64,000 nucleotides of DNA from Alloalcanivorax profundimaris (GTDB lineage Bacteria > Pseudomonadota > Gammaproteobacteria > Pseudomonadales > Alcanivoracaceae). The DNA lies in the NCBI RefSeq assembly GCF_015265435.1, contig NZ_JABJWH010000010.1:243688-307687 (forward strand). The letters are read 5' to 3'. Made by a program: the position numbers and the translations under genes. Positions 18,888 through 27,156 of this stretch are shown here, piece by piece; position 1 is the stretch's first letter; every line of letters starts with the position of its first letter. A model generated the notes under the pieces. It had not been told where the DNA came from and did no database searches. It saw only the letters and a program-made list of their open reading frames with translations.

Positions 18888-18981
18888 ATTGTTCTCTCCT
18901 GGCCGGTGGGGATGCGGCCAGGATAGCGCGCGCCGGCGGCGCCACCATGACGGGATGGCTCGCCGGCACGGCGCTTTTGGT

Positions 18982-19002
18982 CAGGCCCGCCCGGCGGGCC
19001 TG
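18982..19002. terminator. GC-rich hairpin after alpha/beta hydrolase gene
   Basis: CAGGCCCGC and GCGGGCCTG form a perfect 9-bp stem with a 3-base loop, immediately after the stop codon (19004) of the minus-strand hydrolase gene. Only a weak T tract follows, so this is a possible rather than a certain terminator. Confidence 0.35.
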
Positions 19003-19003
19003 C

Positions 19004-19855
19004 TCAGCGGGACAGGAAGGCGTTGATCTCCGCCGCCACCGGCGCCGGGTCGTCCATGTGCAAATGGTGGCGCCCGGGCAGCCGGCCCACGGTGACGTCC
19101 TCCAGCCAGTCGATGCGGTGATCGAAGCGGCCATCGCCACCGAGGCCCTGCTCGCCCATGAGCAGCAGCGTGGGCGCCACGATGGCGCGCACGAAGCCCT
19201 CCACCTGCTCCTCGGTGAGACGCAGCGAGGAGGTCAACCGCAGGCGCGCGTCGGTGCGCCAGGTCCAGCCGTCCGCCACCCGTTCCAGGCCACGCTCGCA
19301 GAGCAGCCGGGCGGACGCTTCCTCGAGCCCGCCCAGGGCCGGCAGCCGCGCCGCCACCGCCTGTTCCGGATCGTCGTACACCGGCTTGCGTTTGTCGCCC
19401 AGGGTGAGCATCTGGTCGATGGCCTTGCGCAGGGTCTGCGGGGCGTCCTTGCCGGCGGTGGCCGGCGGCCCCAGGCCCTCGATCAGCACCAGCCGCTCGA
19501 CCCGCTCCGGAAAGGTACCGGCGAACAGGCAGGCGACCCCGGCGCCCATGGAGTGCCCGATCAGGATGAAGCGGTCCCAGCCCAGTTCATTGGCCACCGC
19601 CAGCACGTCGCGCACATGGTCCACGTAATGGGTGGCCTGGTTCGGCGGGCGATGATCGGAATGGCCGTGGCCGGCGAAATCCAGGGCCACCAGGGGGCGC
19701 CCCAGATATTCCGCCAGGGGTTGGAAGGACGCGGCGTTGTCGAGCCAGCCGTGCAGGGCCAGCACCGGCAGGGCCTCGCCGTCACCGTCCCATTGCAGCC
19801 CGGCCAGGGTCTGGCCGAAGGCGCTGAAGCGTCGTTCGCGGGGTGTTTCAGTCAT
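19004..19855 (-). CDS. Alpha/beta hydrolase
   Basis: A 283-residue alpha/beta hydrolase. LHGWLDNAASF forms the oxyanion strand region, GHSMGAG carries the nucleophile Ser, and GRHHLHMDDP near the C-terminus carries the catalytic His. No signal peptide is seen. It overlaps the upstream hydrolase gene by 8 bases, so the two hydrolases are co-expressed. Family members are esterases or epoxide-hydrolase-like enzymes; the substrate is not deducible. Confidence 0.9.
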   Translation of the reverse strand: MTETPRERRFSAFGQTLAGLQWDGDGEALPVLALHGWLDNAASFQPLAEYLGRPLVALDFAGHGHSDHRPPNQATHYVDHVRDVLAVANELGWDRFILIGHSMGAGVACLFAGTFPERVERLVLIEGLGPPATAGKDAPQTLRKAIDQMLTLGDKRKPVYDDPEQAVAARLPALGGLEEASARLLCERGLERVADGWTWRTDARLRLTSSLRLTEEQVEGFVRAIVAPTLLLMGEQGLGGDGRFDHRIDWLEDVTVGRLPGRHHLHMDDPAPVAAEINAFLSR

Positions 19856-20684
19856 GGCCGCCCTCCCGGTGATCGGCGCCGAGCAGATCGTCGAGGATGC
19901 CCTGGACCAGCTCGGCGGTGGCCTCGGGGCGCTCCAGCGGGTACATGTGGCTGCCCGGCGCGAACAGCCGCTTCATGCGATGGCGGCGGGCATGGCGGGC
20001 GCCGCCCTTGTGAAACAGCTGCGGGGATTTCTCCCCGGTGACCAGGGCGCCGGGCACCTTCAGCCGAGGCAGGGAGGTGACGCCGGTGGGCGTCTCGCGG
20101 AACACCGCCACTTCCACCTCCGGGCGGAAGCGCAGCCGCCAGCCGTCGCCGTGGCGCTCCAGGCCGTGTTCCAGGTAATGCTGGAGCGAGCGCGGGTCGA
20201 ACGCCTTGAACAGGCCTCGGGAATTGAAGTAGCTCTCCACGTCGTCCCAGCTGGCCCAGTAGTCCAGGCGCCCCTTGCTCTTTTTCGCCGGCGAGAAGCG
20301 GTCGCCCAGGCCGGTGGCCTTGGCGAGCCGGTAAACCAGGCCCTGGGGGCCGTTGGCCACCGGCGGATCGAGCATCACCAGGGCCCGGAACCAGTCCGGG
20401 TGACGATGCGCCACCCAGAACATCAGTACCGAGCCCATGGAGTGACCCAGCCCGATGATCGGCTTGGGCAGCGGTTCCAGAAACGCCTCCAGCTCCAGAC
20501 TCAGGCTTTCCCAGTTGGCGTCCACCGGGTAGCGCGGATCCTGGCCCAGGCATTCCACCACGCGCACGTCATAGTGCTCGCGCAGCGGATCCAGGAAGGT
20601 GTCGTAACTGTGGCCGGGGATGCCGTTGGCATGGGCGAAGGCCAGCACCGGCTTGGCGCCGGCCCGCGGGGCCGCGTCGTTCAT
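19848..20684 (-). CDS. Alpha/beta hydrolase
   Basis: A 278-residue alpha/beta hydrolase with [13 protein letters not shown] as oxyanion region, nucleophile elbow GHSMGSV and a candidate His in [11 protein letters not shown]. The ATG at 20684 has a GAGGAGAG site; upstream in-frame codons belong to the intergenic region. It is the first gene of a two-hydrolase operon and is divergent from xthA. The two hydrolases are only distantly similar, so a recent tandem duplication is unlikely. Confidence 0.9.
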   Translation of the reverse strand: MNDAAPRAGAKPVLAFAHANGIPGHSYDTFLDPLREHYDVRVVECLGQDPRYPVDANWESLSLELEAFLEPLPKPIIGLGHSMGSVLMFWVAHRHPDWFRALVMLDPPVANGPQGLVYRLAKATGLGDRFSPAKKSKGRLDYWASWDDVESYFNSRGLFKAFDPRSLQHYLEHGLERHGDGWRLRFRPEVEVAVFRETPTGVTSLPRLKVPGALVTGEKSPQLFHKGGARHARRHRMKRLFAPGSHMYPLERPEATAELVQGILDDLLGADHREGGHD

Positions 20685-20781
20685 TGCCTCTCTCCTCGAA
20701 ACCGGGCGGCGCGAAACGGCGGCGCCGCCACGAAAATGCCGATCATACCTTCCCCGTCGGTCAAACTCATTTACCGATTCG

Positions 20782-20809
20782 TTCGGCGGCCGGCGCGGTG
20801 GTGTACAAT
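20782..20809 (+). promoter_or_regulatory. Candidate sigma-70 promoter of xthA
   Basis: A -35-like TTCGGC (20782-20787), a 16-base spacer and a good -10 TACAAT (20804-20809) lie about 20 bases before the xthA start codon, with a GGAGGTGAT ribosome site between. Confidence 0.5.
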
Positions 20810-20829
20810 GCGCCGCAAACGGAGGTGAT

Positions 20830-21654
20830 ATGACGCTGATTTCATTCAACATCAATGGCATTCGCGCCCGTCTCCATCAATTGGAGACACTGCTCGACAA
20901 GTACCGCCCCACCCTGGTGGGCCTGCAGGAAACCAAGGTCCAGGACAGCGAGTTCCCGGAACAGGCGGTGCGCGACATGGGGTACCACCCCTACTATTTC
21001 GGCCAGAAAGGCCATTACGGCGTCGCCCTGCTCACCCGCGAGCCGCTGGAGGCGGTGCGCTACGGCTTTCCCGGTGACGACGAGGACGCCCAGCGGCGCA
21101 TGATCATCGGCCGCCTCAAGGACGCCGGCGGCGCGCCGCTGACGGTGCTCAACGGCTACTTTCCCCAGGGCGAGAACCGCGAGCATCCGGTCAAGTTCCC
21201 GGCCAAGCGCAAGTTCTACGAGGACCTGCAGCGTTACCTGGAAACCGAACACGACCCGGCCCAGCAGCTGGCCATCATGGGGGACTTCAACATTTCCTCC
21301 ACGGACCGGGACATCGGCATCGGCGAGCAAAACCGCAAACGCTGGCTGCGCGAAGGCAAGACCAGCTTCCTGCCCGAGGAACGGGACTGGTGGCAACGGC
21401 TGGTGGACTGGGGGCTGGTGGACACCTTCCGGCACCGCCACCCGGACACCGACGACGTGTTCTCCTGGTTCGACTATCGCTCCCGGGGGTTCGAGCGGGA
21501 CCCGCGCCGCGGCCTGCGCATCGACACGGTGCTGGCCACGCCGCCGCTGCTGGAACGGCTCACCGACACCGGCGTGGATTACGACATCCGCGCCATGGAA
21601 AAACCCTCGGACCACTGTCCGGTCTGGAGCCGCTTCGATAACCTGCCCTCATGA
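20830..21654 (+). CDS. xthA: Exodeoxyribonuclease III
   Basis: A 274-residue endonuclease/exonuclease/phosphatase-fold enzyme for base excision repair (AP endonuclease and 3' exonuclease). Metal and catalytic motifs are intact: [47 protein letters not shown] and the terminal SDHCPVW. The ATG at 20830 has a GGAGG site. It overlaps the downstream membrane protein gene by ATGA. Confidence 0.97.
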   Translation: MTLISFNINGIRARLHQLETLLDKYRPTLVGLQETKVQDSEFPEQAVRDMGYHPYYFGQKGHYGVALLTREPLEAVRYGFPGDDEDAQRRMIIGRLKDAGGAPLTVLNGYFPQGENREHPVKFPAKRKFYEDLQRYLETEHDPAQQLAIMGDFNISSTDRDIGIGEQNRKRWLREGKTSFLPEERDWWQRLVDWGLVDTFRHRHPDTDDVFSWFDYRSRGFERDPRRGLRIDTVLATPPLLERLTDTGVDYDIRAMEKPSDHCPVWSRFDNLPS

Positions 21655-22661
21655 GTGTTCATTTCCACCTGAAGAAACTGCGCCCGGGGCTCGACACCCT
21701 GGGCTTTCTGATCGACGTCCTGATGATCCTGCTGGTGGTCGTCAACCTGTCGTTGATTCTGTTCGACTGGGTCTATCGGGTGGAAACGGTGCAGGAACTG
21801 CTGCGCGCCTGGGTGCCGGGGTTCTTCACCTTCTACAAGGAGCAGGTGCACGCCCATTTCTTCGAGATCGACCTGGCGTTCGTCACCGTCTACCTCACCG
21901 AGTTCGTGATCCGCTGGGCGGTGGCCATCGCCCGGGGCACCTATCACCGCTGGTTCTTCTACCCGTTCGTGCACTGGTACGACCTGCTTGGCTGCATTCC
22001 GGTGGGCAGCTTCCGCTGGCTGCGGATCCTGCGGGTGGTGAGCCTGATGTTCCGGCTGCAGAAGATGGGCGTGGTGGACTTCCGCGACACCTACATCGGC
22101 CGCTCGGTGATCAAGTACTACCGGATCCTGGTGGAGGAAGTGTCCGACCGGGTGGTGATCAACGTGCTGGAGGGGGCGCAGCGGGAAATCCGCACCGGCG
22201 GCCCGATGATGCACCGCATCGAGCGCGACGTGCTGGCCCCGCGCCGCGAGCAGCTGGTGGATTACCTGGCCGGCCGCATCGCCGACGCCACCCGGCGCAG
22301 CCATGACCAGTACCGCGACCGGCTCTCCGAGTACCTGGTCTACCTCACCGACGAGGCCGTGCACCGCACCGCCGCCGGCCGCCGCCTGGCGGCGATTCCG
22401 GTGGCCGGGCCACGCGCCATCGACCTGCTCGGCGACACCGTGCGCGACGGCGGCTCCGCCCTGGTGGACCAACTGGTGGAGGACGTCAGTTCACCGGCCA
22501 ACCGGCCGCGCCTGGACGCCCTGATCGACGATTTGCTGAGCGCCTCCCACGGCGGCACCGAGCAACTCAACGAGATGGTCAAACAGACGCTGCTGGAAAT
22601 CCTCGACCACGTGAAGGCCCAGGTGGCGGTGCAGCACTGGAAGGAAGAAGAACCGGAGTAA
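21651..22661 (+). CDS. Voltage-sensor-like membrane protein without pore domain
   Basis: A 336-residue protein. The N-terminal third has four predicted helices resembling an ion-channel voltage sensor: S1 about 17-40 with Asp22; S2 about 72-95 with Glu84 and Arg88; S3 about 101-117 with WYDLL (Asp111); and S4 about 121-139 with Arg at 122, 125, 128 and 135. No pore helices follow. Residues 150-336 are polar and helical, probably cytoplasmic. Known pore-less sensors are proton channels and sensor-coupled enzymes; which of these, if either, applies is unknown. The start overlaps the xthA stop (ATGA), so it is co-expressed with a DNA repair gene. Confidence 0.75.
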   Translation: MSVHFHLKKLRPGLDTLGFLIDVLMILLVVVNLSLILFDWVYRVETVQELLRAWVPGFFTFYKEQVHAHFFEIDLAFVTVYLTEFVIRWAVAIARGTYHRWFFYPFVHWYDLLGCIPVGSFRWLRILRVVSLMFRLQKMGVVDFRDTYIGRSVIKYYRILVEEVSDRVVINVLEGAQREIRTGGPMMHRIERDVLAPRREQLVDYLAGRIADATRRSHDQYRDRLSEYLVYLTDEAVHRTAAGRRLAAIPVAGPRAIDLLGDTVRDGGSALVDQLVEDVSSPANRPRLDALIDDLLSASHGGTEQLNEMVKQTLLEILDHVKAQVAVQHWKEEEPE

Positions 22662-22667
22662 CCCGCC

Positions 22668-23129
22668 TCAGCCGGGGGCCCGCATCCACAGCAGCCGGGC
22701 GCCGCCGGGGGCCGCCACTTCCACGTCCAGGGCGGCCACGCTGCCCACCCGGAACGCCGGCCTCGCGGTGGGATCGCCGATCCAGGCGGCGGTGAGCAAC
22801 GACACCAGCGGCATGTGGCTCACCAGCACCGTATTGTCCTGCTCCGGCTGACGGATCAGCCATTCCAGGAAGTGCTGGGGGTGCGCCTCCGGCACCAGGT
22901 AACCGCAGGCTTCCTGGTCCATGCCGCCGAACGCCCGGGCGATGCACAGGGCGGTCTGCTGGGCGCGCCGGTAAGGGCTGGCGATCAGCCGCTCCATGCG
23001 AACCCCTTCCTCACGCAGATCCTGCCACAGCGACATCACTTCCAGGCGGCCGCGCTCGGTGAGCGGGCGTTCCGCGTCGGTGGGGGCCTGGGCCACGGCT
23101 TCGCCGTGGCGGCACAGATAGACTCTCAA
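22668..23129 (-). CDS. sixA: Phosphohistidine phosphatase SixA
   Basis: A 153-residue histidine phosphatase of the RHG superfamily. The catalytic RHGEAV is at residues 7-12, and the second active-site His is in LVSHMPLVS. SixA removes phosphate from histidine of phosphotransfer proteins. The start is TTG at 23129: the RHG motif begins at residue 7, and the TTG overlaps the gpsA stop (TTGA). It is the last gene of a gpsA-sixA pair. Confidence 0.9.
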   Translation of the reverse strand: MRVYLCRHGEAVAQAPTDAERPLTERGRLEVMSLWQDLREEGVRMERLIASPYRRAQQTALCIARAFGGMDQEACGYLVPEAHPQHFLEWLIRQPEQDNTVLVSHMPLVSLLTAAWIGDPTARPAFRVGSVAALDVEVAAPGGARLLWMRAPG

Positions 23130-24157
23130 GCGGTGCCTCCGTGAAAGCTGAATTCCACGTCGTGCTTGTGTTCGCCGCTCATCAGCCGGGCGATCATGGT
23201 GTCCAGCGGCTTGTCCTGGTAAATGATCTCGTAAAGCGCGGTGGCCAGCGGCATATAGACGTTGAGCTGCTCGGCCCGGGTGGCCACCAGGCGAATGGTG
23301 TTGAGGCCCTCGGCGGTCTGACCCAGCTCTTCCAGGGCCTGGTCCAGATCGCGGCCGCTGCCCAGGGCGTGGCCCATGCGGTAGTTGCGCGACAGTGACG
23401 AGGAGCAGGTGGCGATCAGATCGCCGACCCCGGACAGCCCCAGGAAGGTGAGCGGGTTGGCGCCCAGCTCCACGGCGAAGCGGCTCATTTCCGCCAGGGC
23501 CCGGGTGAGCATGAAGCTGCGGCTGTTCTCGCCGATGCCGATGGCGGCGGCCATGCCGGACGCCACCGCGTAGATGTTCTTGAGGGCGCCGCCCAGTTCC
23601 ACGCCGTAGATATCCGGGTTGTCGTAGACCCGGAAGTACTCACAGCTCAGCGCCTTCTGCACGGTCTGGCAGAGCGCCTGGTCGGGGCTGGCGATGACGG
23701 TGCCGGTGAATTTGCGCTCGACGATCTCGCGGGCCAGGTTGGGGCCGCTGAGCACGCCGATGCGGGTGTGGTCCCACTCACGCTTGAGCAGCTGGCTCAT
23801 GAGCAGGAAGCCGTCCTCGTGGATGCCCTTGGTGCAACTCACCACCAGGGTGCCCTCCGCCACCTTGGGCCGGGCCTGGCGCAGCACCTCCACGAAGGCA
23901 CTGGACGGCACCGCCACGAACACCAGATCCGCGTCTTCCAGTACCTCGTCCAGGCTTTCCGTGGCGTGGACGCCCTCGGGCAGGGACTGGCCGGGCAGGT
24001 AGCGGGGGTTCTCGCGGTCCTCGTTGATGGCGGCGGCGGTTTCCGGGTCACGCACCCAGAGCCGGGTGCGGTGGCCGTTCTCGGCCAGGATACTGGCCAT
24101 GGCGGTGCCGAAACTGCCGCCGCCGAGGATCGCGGCGGTGTGTTTGTGCTGCTCCAT
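23126..24157 (-). CDS. gpsA: Glycerol-3-phosphate dehydrogenase [NAD(P)+]
   Basis: A 343-residue cytoplasmic enzyme reducing dihydroxyacetone phosphate to sn-glycerol 3-phosphate for phospholipid synthesis. The dinucleotide motif ILGGGSFGTAMA is near the N-terminus, and the catalytic-domain segment ELGGALKNIYAVASGM carries the active-site Lys. The ATG at 24157 with a GGGGGA site gives the usual length. It overlaps sixA by 4 bases and follows htpG by 121 bases. Confidence 0.96.
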   Translation of the reverse strand: MEQHKHTAAILGGGSFGTAMASILAENGHRTRLWVRDPETAAAINEDRENPRYLPGQSLPEGVHATESLDEVLEDADLVFVAVPSSAFVEVLRQARPKVAEGTLVVSCTKGIHEDGFLLMSQLLKREWDHTRIGVLSGPNLAREIVERKFTGTVIASPDQALCQTVQKALSCEYFRVYDNPDIYGVELGGALKNIYAVASGMAAAIGIGENSRSFMLTRALAEMSRFAVELGANPLTFLGLSGVGDLIATCSSSLSRNYRMGHALGSGRDLDQALEELGQTAEGLNTIRLVATRAEQLNVYMPLATALYEIIYQDKPLDTMIARLMSGEHKHDVEFSFHGGTA

Positions 24158-24251
24158 GGGCGGGTCCCCCTGGGCGCCGCGCCGCCGGGATGGCGGACGC
24201 GGCGCGTGGAAAATTTCCGGCATCATAGGACCTGGCGGCGCAAAATGCGAT

Positions 24252-24271
24252 GGCCGCGCCGGAGCGCGGCC
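24252..24271 (-). terminator. Possible terminator of htpG
   Basis: GGCCGCGC and GCGCGGCC form an 8-bp stem with a 4-base loop, 8 bases beyond the htpG stop. On the minus strand the stem is followed by ATCGCATTTTGC, a short T run. Confidence 0.4.
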
Positions 24272-24278
24272 GGCGCGC

Positions 24279-26162
24279 TCAGGTCCGTTCGGCGTGCTCC
24301 TGGAGCAGGCGGTTGAGGCGGCGGGCGGTGGCCGCCGGGTCCTTGGGCAGCTGGCCCTCGGCGAGCAGCGCCTGGTCGAGCAGGGATTCCGCCATTTCCG
24401 CGAAGTCCTGGTCGTCCTGGATGCCTTGCAGACGCTCCAGCAGCGGATGGGACAGGTTCACTTCCAGGGCCGGCTTGCTTTCCGGTACCGGCTGTCCGGC
24501 GGCCTCCAGCATCATGCGCATCTGCGGGCCCAGCTCGTCCTCGCCCAGCACCAGGCAAGCCGGCGATTCCACCAGCCGGCCGGTGGGCCGCACCTCGGCC
24601 ACCCGCTCGCCCAGGGTCTCGGTGAGCCGGCCGATCAGCGGGTTGTCCTGCTGCTCCGCCTTGTCCGCTTCCTCGCGGTCGTCCATGTCCAGCTGACCCC
24701 GGGCGGCGTTGACCAGTTTCTTGCCCTGGTACTCCTCCAGGTAGTTGACCATCCACTCGTCCACCCGGCCGGTGAGCAGCAACACCTCGATGCCCTTCTT
24801 GCGGAACACTTCCAGATGCGGGCTGTGGCGGGCGGCCTCCAGATTGTCGGCGAGCAGATAGTAGATCTTGTCCTGGCCTTCCCCGGCCCGCTCCAGGTAC
24901 TGGTCCAGGGACACGGCGCCGGGGGCGGCGTTTTCGGTGGAGGGGAAGCGCAGCAGCGCGGCGATCGCCTCGCGGTTGTCCGGGTCCTCGCCGATGCCTT
25001 CCTTGAGCACCTCGCCGAACTGGCTCCAGAAGGTGGCGTACTTGTCGTCGTCGTTGCCCAGTTTCTTGAGCATCTGCAGCACCCGCTTGGTGAGCGCGGC
25101 GCGGATCTTGCGCACCGGGCCGTAGTCCTGCAGCAATTCGCGGCTCACGTTGAGCGGCAGGTTGGGGGCGTCGATCACGCCCTTGATGAAGCGCAGGTAC
25201 AGGGGCAGGAACTGCTCCGCCTCGTCCATGATGAACACCCGCTGCACATAGAGCTTCAGGCCCCGGTTGGCTTCCCGGTGGTAAAGATCGAACGGCGCCC
25301 GGGCCGGCACGTACAGCAGGCTGGTGTATTCCAGGTTGCCTTCCACCTGGTTGTGGCTCCAGGTCAGGGCATCCTGGAAATCATGGCTCAGGTGGCGGTA
25401 GAAATTCTGGTATTCCTCGTCGCTGATGTCCTGGCGGGAGCGCTGCCACAGGGCGGTGGCGGAGTTCAGGGTTTCCCAATCGGTCTCCTTGTCCTGGTCC
25501 TCGCCGTCCGCGCCTTCGGCGCTCTTGGCCATGCGGATCGGGAACGCCACGTGGTCGGAGTACTGGCGCACCACGGCGCGCACCTTGTGCTCGTCGGCGA
25601 ACTCCTTGGCGTCGTCGCGCAGGTGCAGCACCACGGCGGTGCCGCGCTGTTCGCGCTCCACGGTTTCCACGGTGAATTCACCCTTGCCGTCGCTTTCCCA
25701 GTGCACGCCCTGGTCGGCGGCTTCGCCGGCCCGGCGGCTGAACACCTCGACCCGGTCGGCGACGATGAAGGCGGAATAGAAGCCGACCCCGAACTGACCG
25801 ATCAGCTGGGCATCCTTCTGGCGGTCGCCGGTGAGGCTGGCAAGGAATTTCTCGGTGCCGGAGCGGGCGATGGTGCCCAGGTTCTCCACCACTTCCTCGC
25901 GGTTCATGCCGATGCCGTTGTCGGCGATGGTCAGGGTACCGGCGTCCGGGTCCACGGACAGGCGGATCCAGGGCTCGCCCTCCCCTTCCATCAGGCTATC
26001 GTCGTCCAGGGCCTGGAAACGCAGCTTGTCGCAGGCGTCGGAGGCGTTGGAAATCAGCTCGCGCAGAAAGATTTCCCGGTTGCTGTAGAGGGAATGCACC
26101 ATCAGGTGCAGCAGGCGGGATACCTCCGCCTGAAAACCACGGGTTTCGCGGTCGTGACTCAT
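24279..26162 (-). CDS. htpG: Molecular chaperone HtpG (Hsp90)
   Basis: A 627-residue cytosolic Hsp90. The ATP-binding N-domain shows ELISNASDACDKLRF, DNGIGMNREE and GQFGVGFYSAF; the middle domain has RVFIMDEAEQFLPLYLRFIK and GVIDAPNLPLNVSRE. It lacks the eukaryotic C-terminal MEEVD, as expected. A sigma-32-type promoter lies about 40 bases upstream, so heat-shock induction is likely. It is probably monocistronic. Confidence 0.98.
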   Translation of the reverse strand: MSHDRETRGFQAEVSRLLHLMVHSLYSNREIFLRELISNASDACDKLRFQALDDDSLMEGEGEPWIRLSVDPDAGTLTIADNGIGMNREEVVENLGTIARSGTEKFLASLTGDRQKDAQLIGQFGVGFYSAFIVADRVEVFSRRAGEAADQGVHWESDGKGEFTVETVEREQRGTAVVLHLRDDAKEFADEHKVRAVVRQYSDHVAFPIRMAKSAEGADGEDQDKETDWETLNSATALWQRSRQDISDEEYQNFYRHLSHDFQDALTWSHNQVEGNLEYTSLLYVPARAPFDLYHREANRGLKLYVQRVFIMDEAEQFLPLYLRFIKGVIDAPNLPLNVSRELLQDYGPVRKIRAALTKRVLQMLKKLGNDDDKYATFWSQFGEVLKEGIGEDPDNREAIAALLRFPSTENAAPGAVSLDQYLERAGEGQDKIYYLLADNLEAARHSPHLEVFRKKGIEVLLLTGRVDEWMVNYLEEYQGKKLVNAARGQLDMDDREEADKAEQQDNPLIGRLTETLGERVAEVRPTGRLVESPACLVLGEDELGPQMRMMLEAAGQPVPESKPALEVNLSHPLLERLQGIQDDQDFAEMAESLLDQALLAEGQLPKDPAATARRLNRLLQEHAERT

Positions 26163-26204
26163 GGTTGTTGTCTCCAGCGGAATTCATGGTTCGGCCGGTG
26201 GCAA

Positions 26205-26232
26205 AGATAGGCCCGCGCGCGCCGATTTCAAG
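26205..26232 (-). promoter_or_regulatory. Sigma-32 heat-shock promoter of htpG
   Basis: On the minus strand CTTGAAA (26226-26232), a 14-base spacer and CCTATCT (26205-26211) fit the sigma-32 consensus CTTGAAA-N11-16-CCCATNT with one mismatch. The start of transcription would be about 35 bases before the htpG ATG. Confidence 0.8.
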
Positions 26233-26256
26233 AGGCGCGGGCGCGGTGACCGGCAT

Positions 26257-27156
26257 TCAGCCGGCCAGGTCGGCGAGCGCGTCCTCCAGGCGGGGAAAGC
26301 GGAACACGAACCCCTGGTCCTCCAGCCGGCGGGGATAGACCCGCTGGCCGCCCAACAGCATGTCCGACAGCTCGCCGAGCATCAGCTTGAGCAGCGGCGC
26401 CGGGGCCACCCAGGGGGCGGGCCGGTGGGCGGCCGCCGCCAGGGCGCGGTGGAAACCGCGCTGGGTCACCGGGTTCGGCGCGGTGGCGTTGAACACGCCG
26501 TCCACCCCCGGCGTCTCCAGGGCCCGCTCCAGGATGGTGACCATGTCCTCGATGTGAATCCAGCTCAGCCACTGGCTGCCCTTGCCCAGGCGCGCGCCCA
26601 GGCCCAACCGGTACACCGGCCACAGCTTGGCGAGCATGCCGCCGTCGCGGCCCAGCACGATGCCGGTGCGAATCACGCACAGGCGCATGCCCAGGGACAG
26701 GGCGTCCCGGGCCCGTTGTTCCCAGGCGTCGCACAGACGGTAACCGAAGTCCTTGCGGCGCGCCGAGCTGTGTTCAGTGAGTTCGGCGTCGCCGGCGTCG
26801 CCGTAGAAACCCACCGCCGAACCGCTGACCAGCACCTCCGGGGTGCGCCGCAGGCGCCGGGCCAGCGCGATCACCGCCGCCGTGGTCTCCACCCGGGACG
26901 CCAGCAGGCGATCCTTGCGCGGCGCCGTCCAGCGGCCGCTGAACAGATTCTCACCGGCCAGATTGACGATGCCGTCCAGCGCCTCGTCATCGTCGATCTC
27001 GTCCAGGGACGCCACCACCCGGGTGTCCGCCGGCAGCAACGGCCGGGCCTTCGCCGGCCGCCGGCTGAGCACGATCAGCCGGTGCCCGCCGGCCGCCAGC
27101 CGGGCGCACAGGGCGCGGCCGATGAAGCCGCTGCCGCCGGTGATCAGTACGTTCAT
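26257..27156 (-). CDS. TIGR01777 family NAD-dependent epimerase/dehydratase
   Basis: A 299-residue extended SDR-type protein with the N-terminal ITGGSGFIGRAL nucleotide-binding motif, GIVNLAGENLFSGRW and SGSAVGFYGD, all typical of the TIGR01777 (YfcH-like) family. The C-terminal DUF1731-like tail (LGELSDMLLGGQRVYPRRLE) is present. The biochemical function of this family is unsettled. The ATG at 27156 overlaps the upstream stop (ATGA) and has an AAGGAGG site, so it is coupled to the Sm-like membrane protein gene. Confidence 0.92.
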   Translation of the reverse strand: MNVLITGGSGFIGRALCARLAAGGHRLIVLSRRPAKARPLLPADTRVVASLDEIDDDEALDGIVNLAGENLFSGRWTAPRKDRLLASRVETTAAVIALARRLRRTPEVLVSGSAVGFYGDAGDAELTEHSSARRKDFGYRLCDAWEQRARDALSLGMRLCVIRTGIVLGRDGGMLAKLWPVYRLGLGARLGKGSQWLSWIHIEDMVTILERALETPGVDGVFNATAPNPVTQRGFHRALAAAAHRPAPWVAPAPLLKLMLGELSDMLLGGQRVYPRRLEDQGFVFRFPRLEDALADLAG

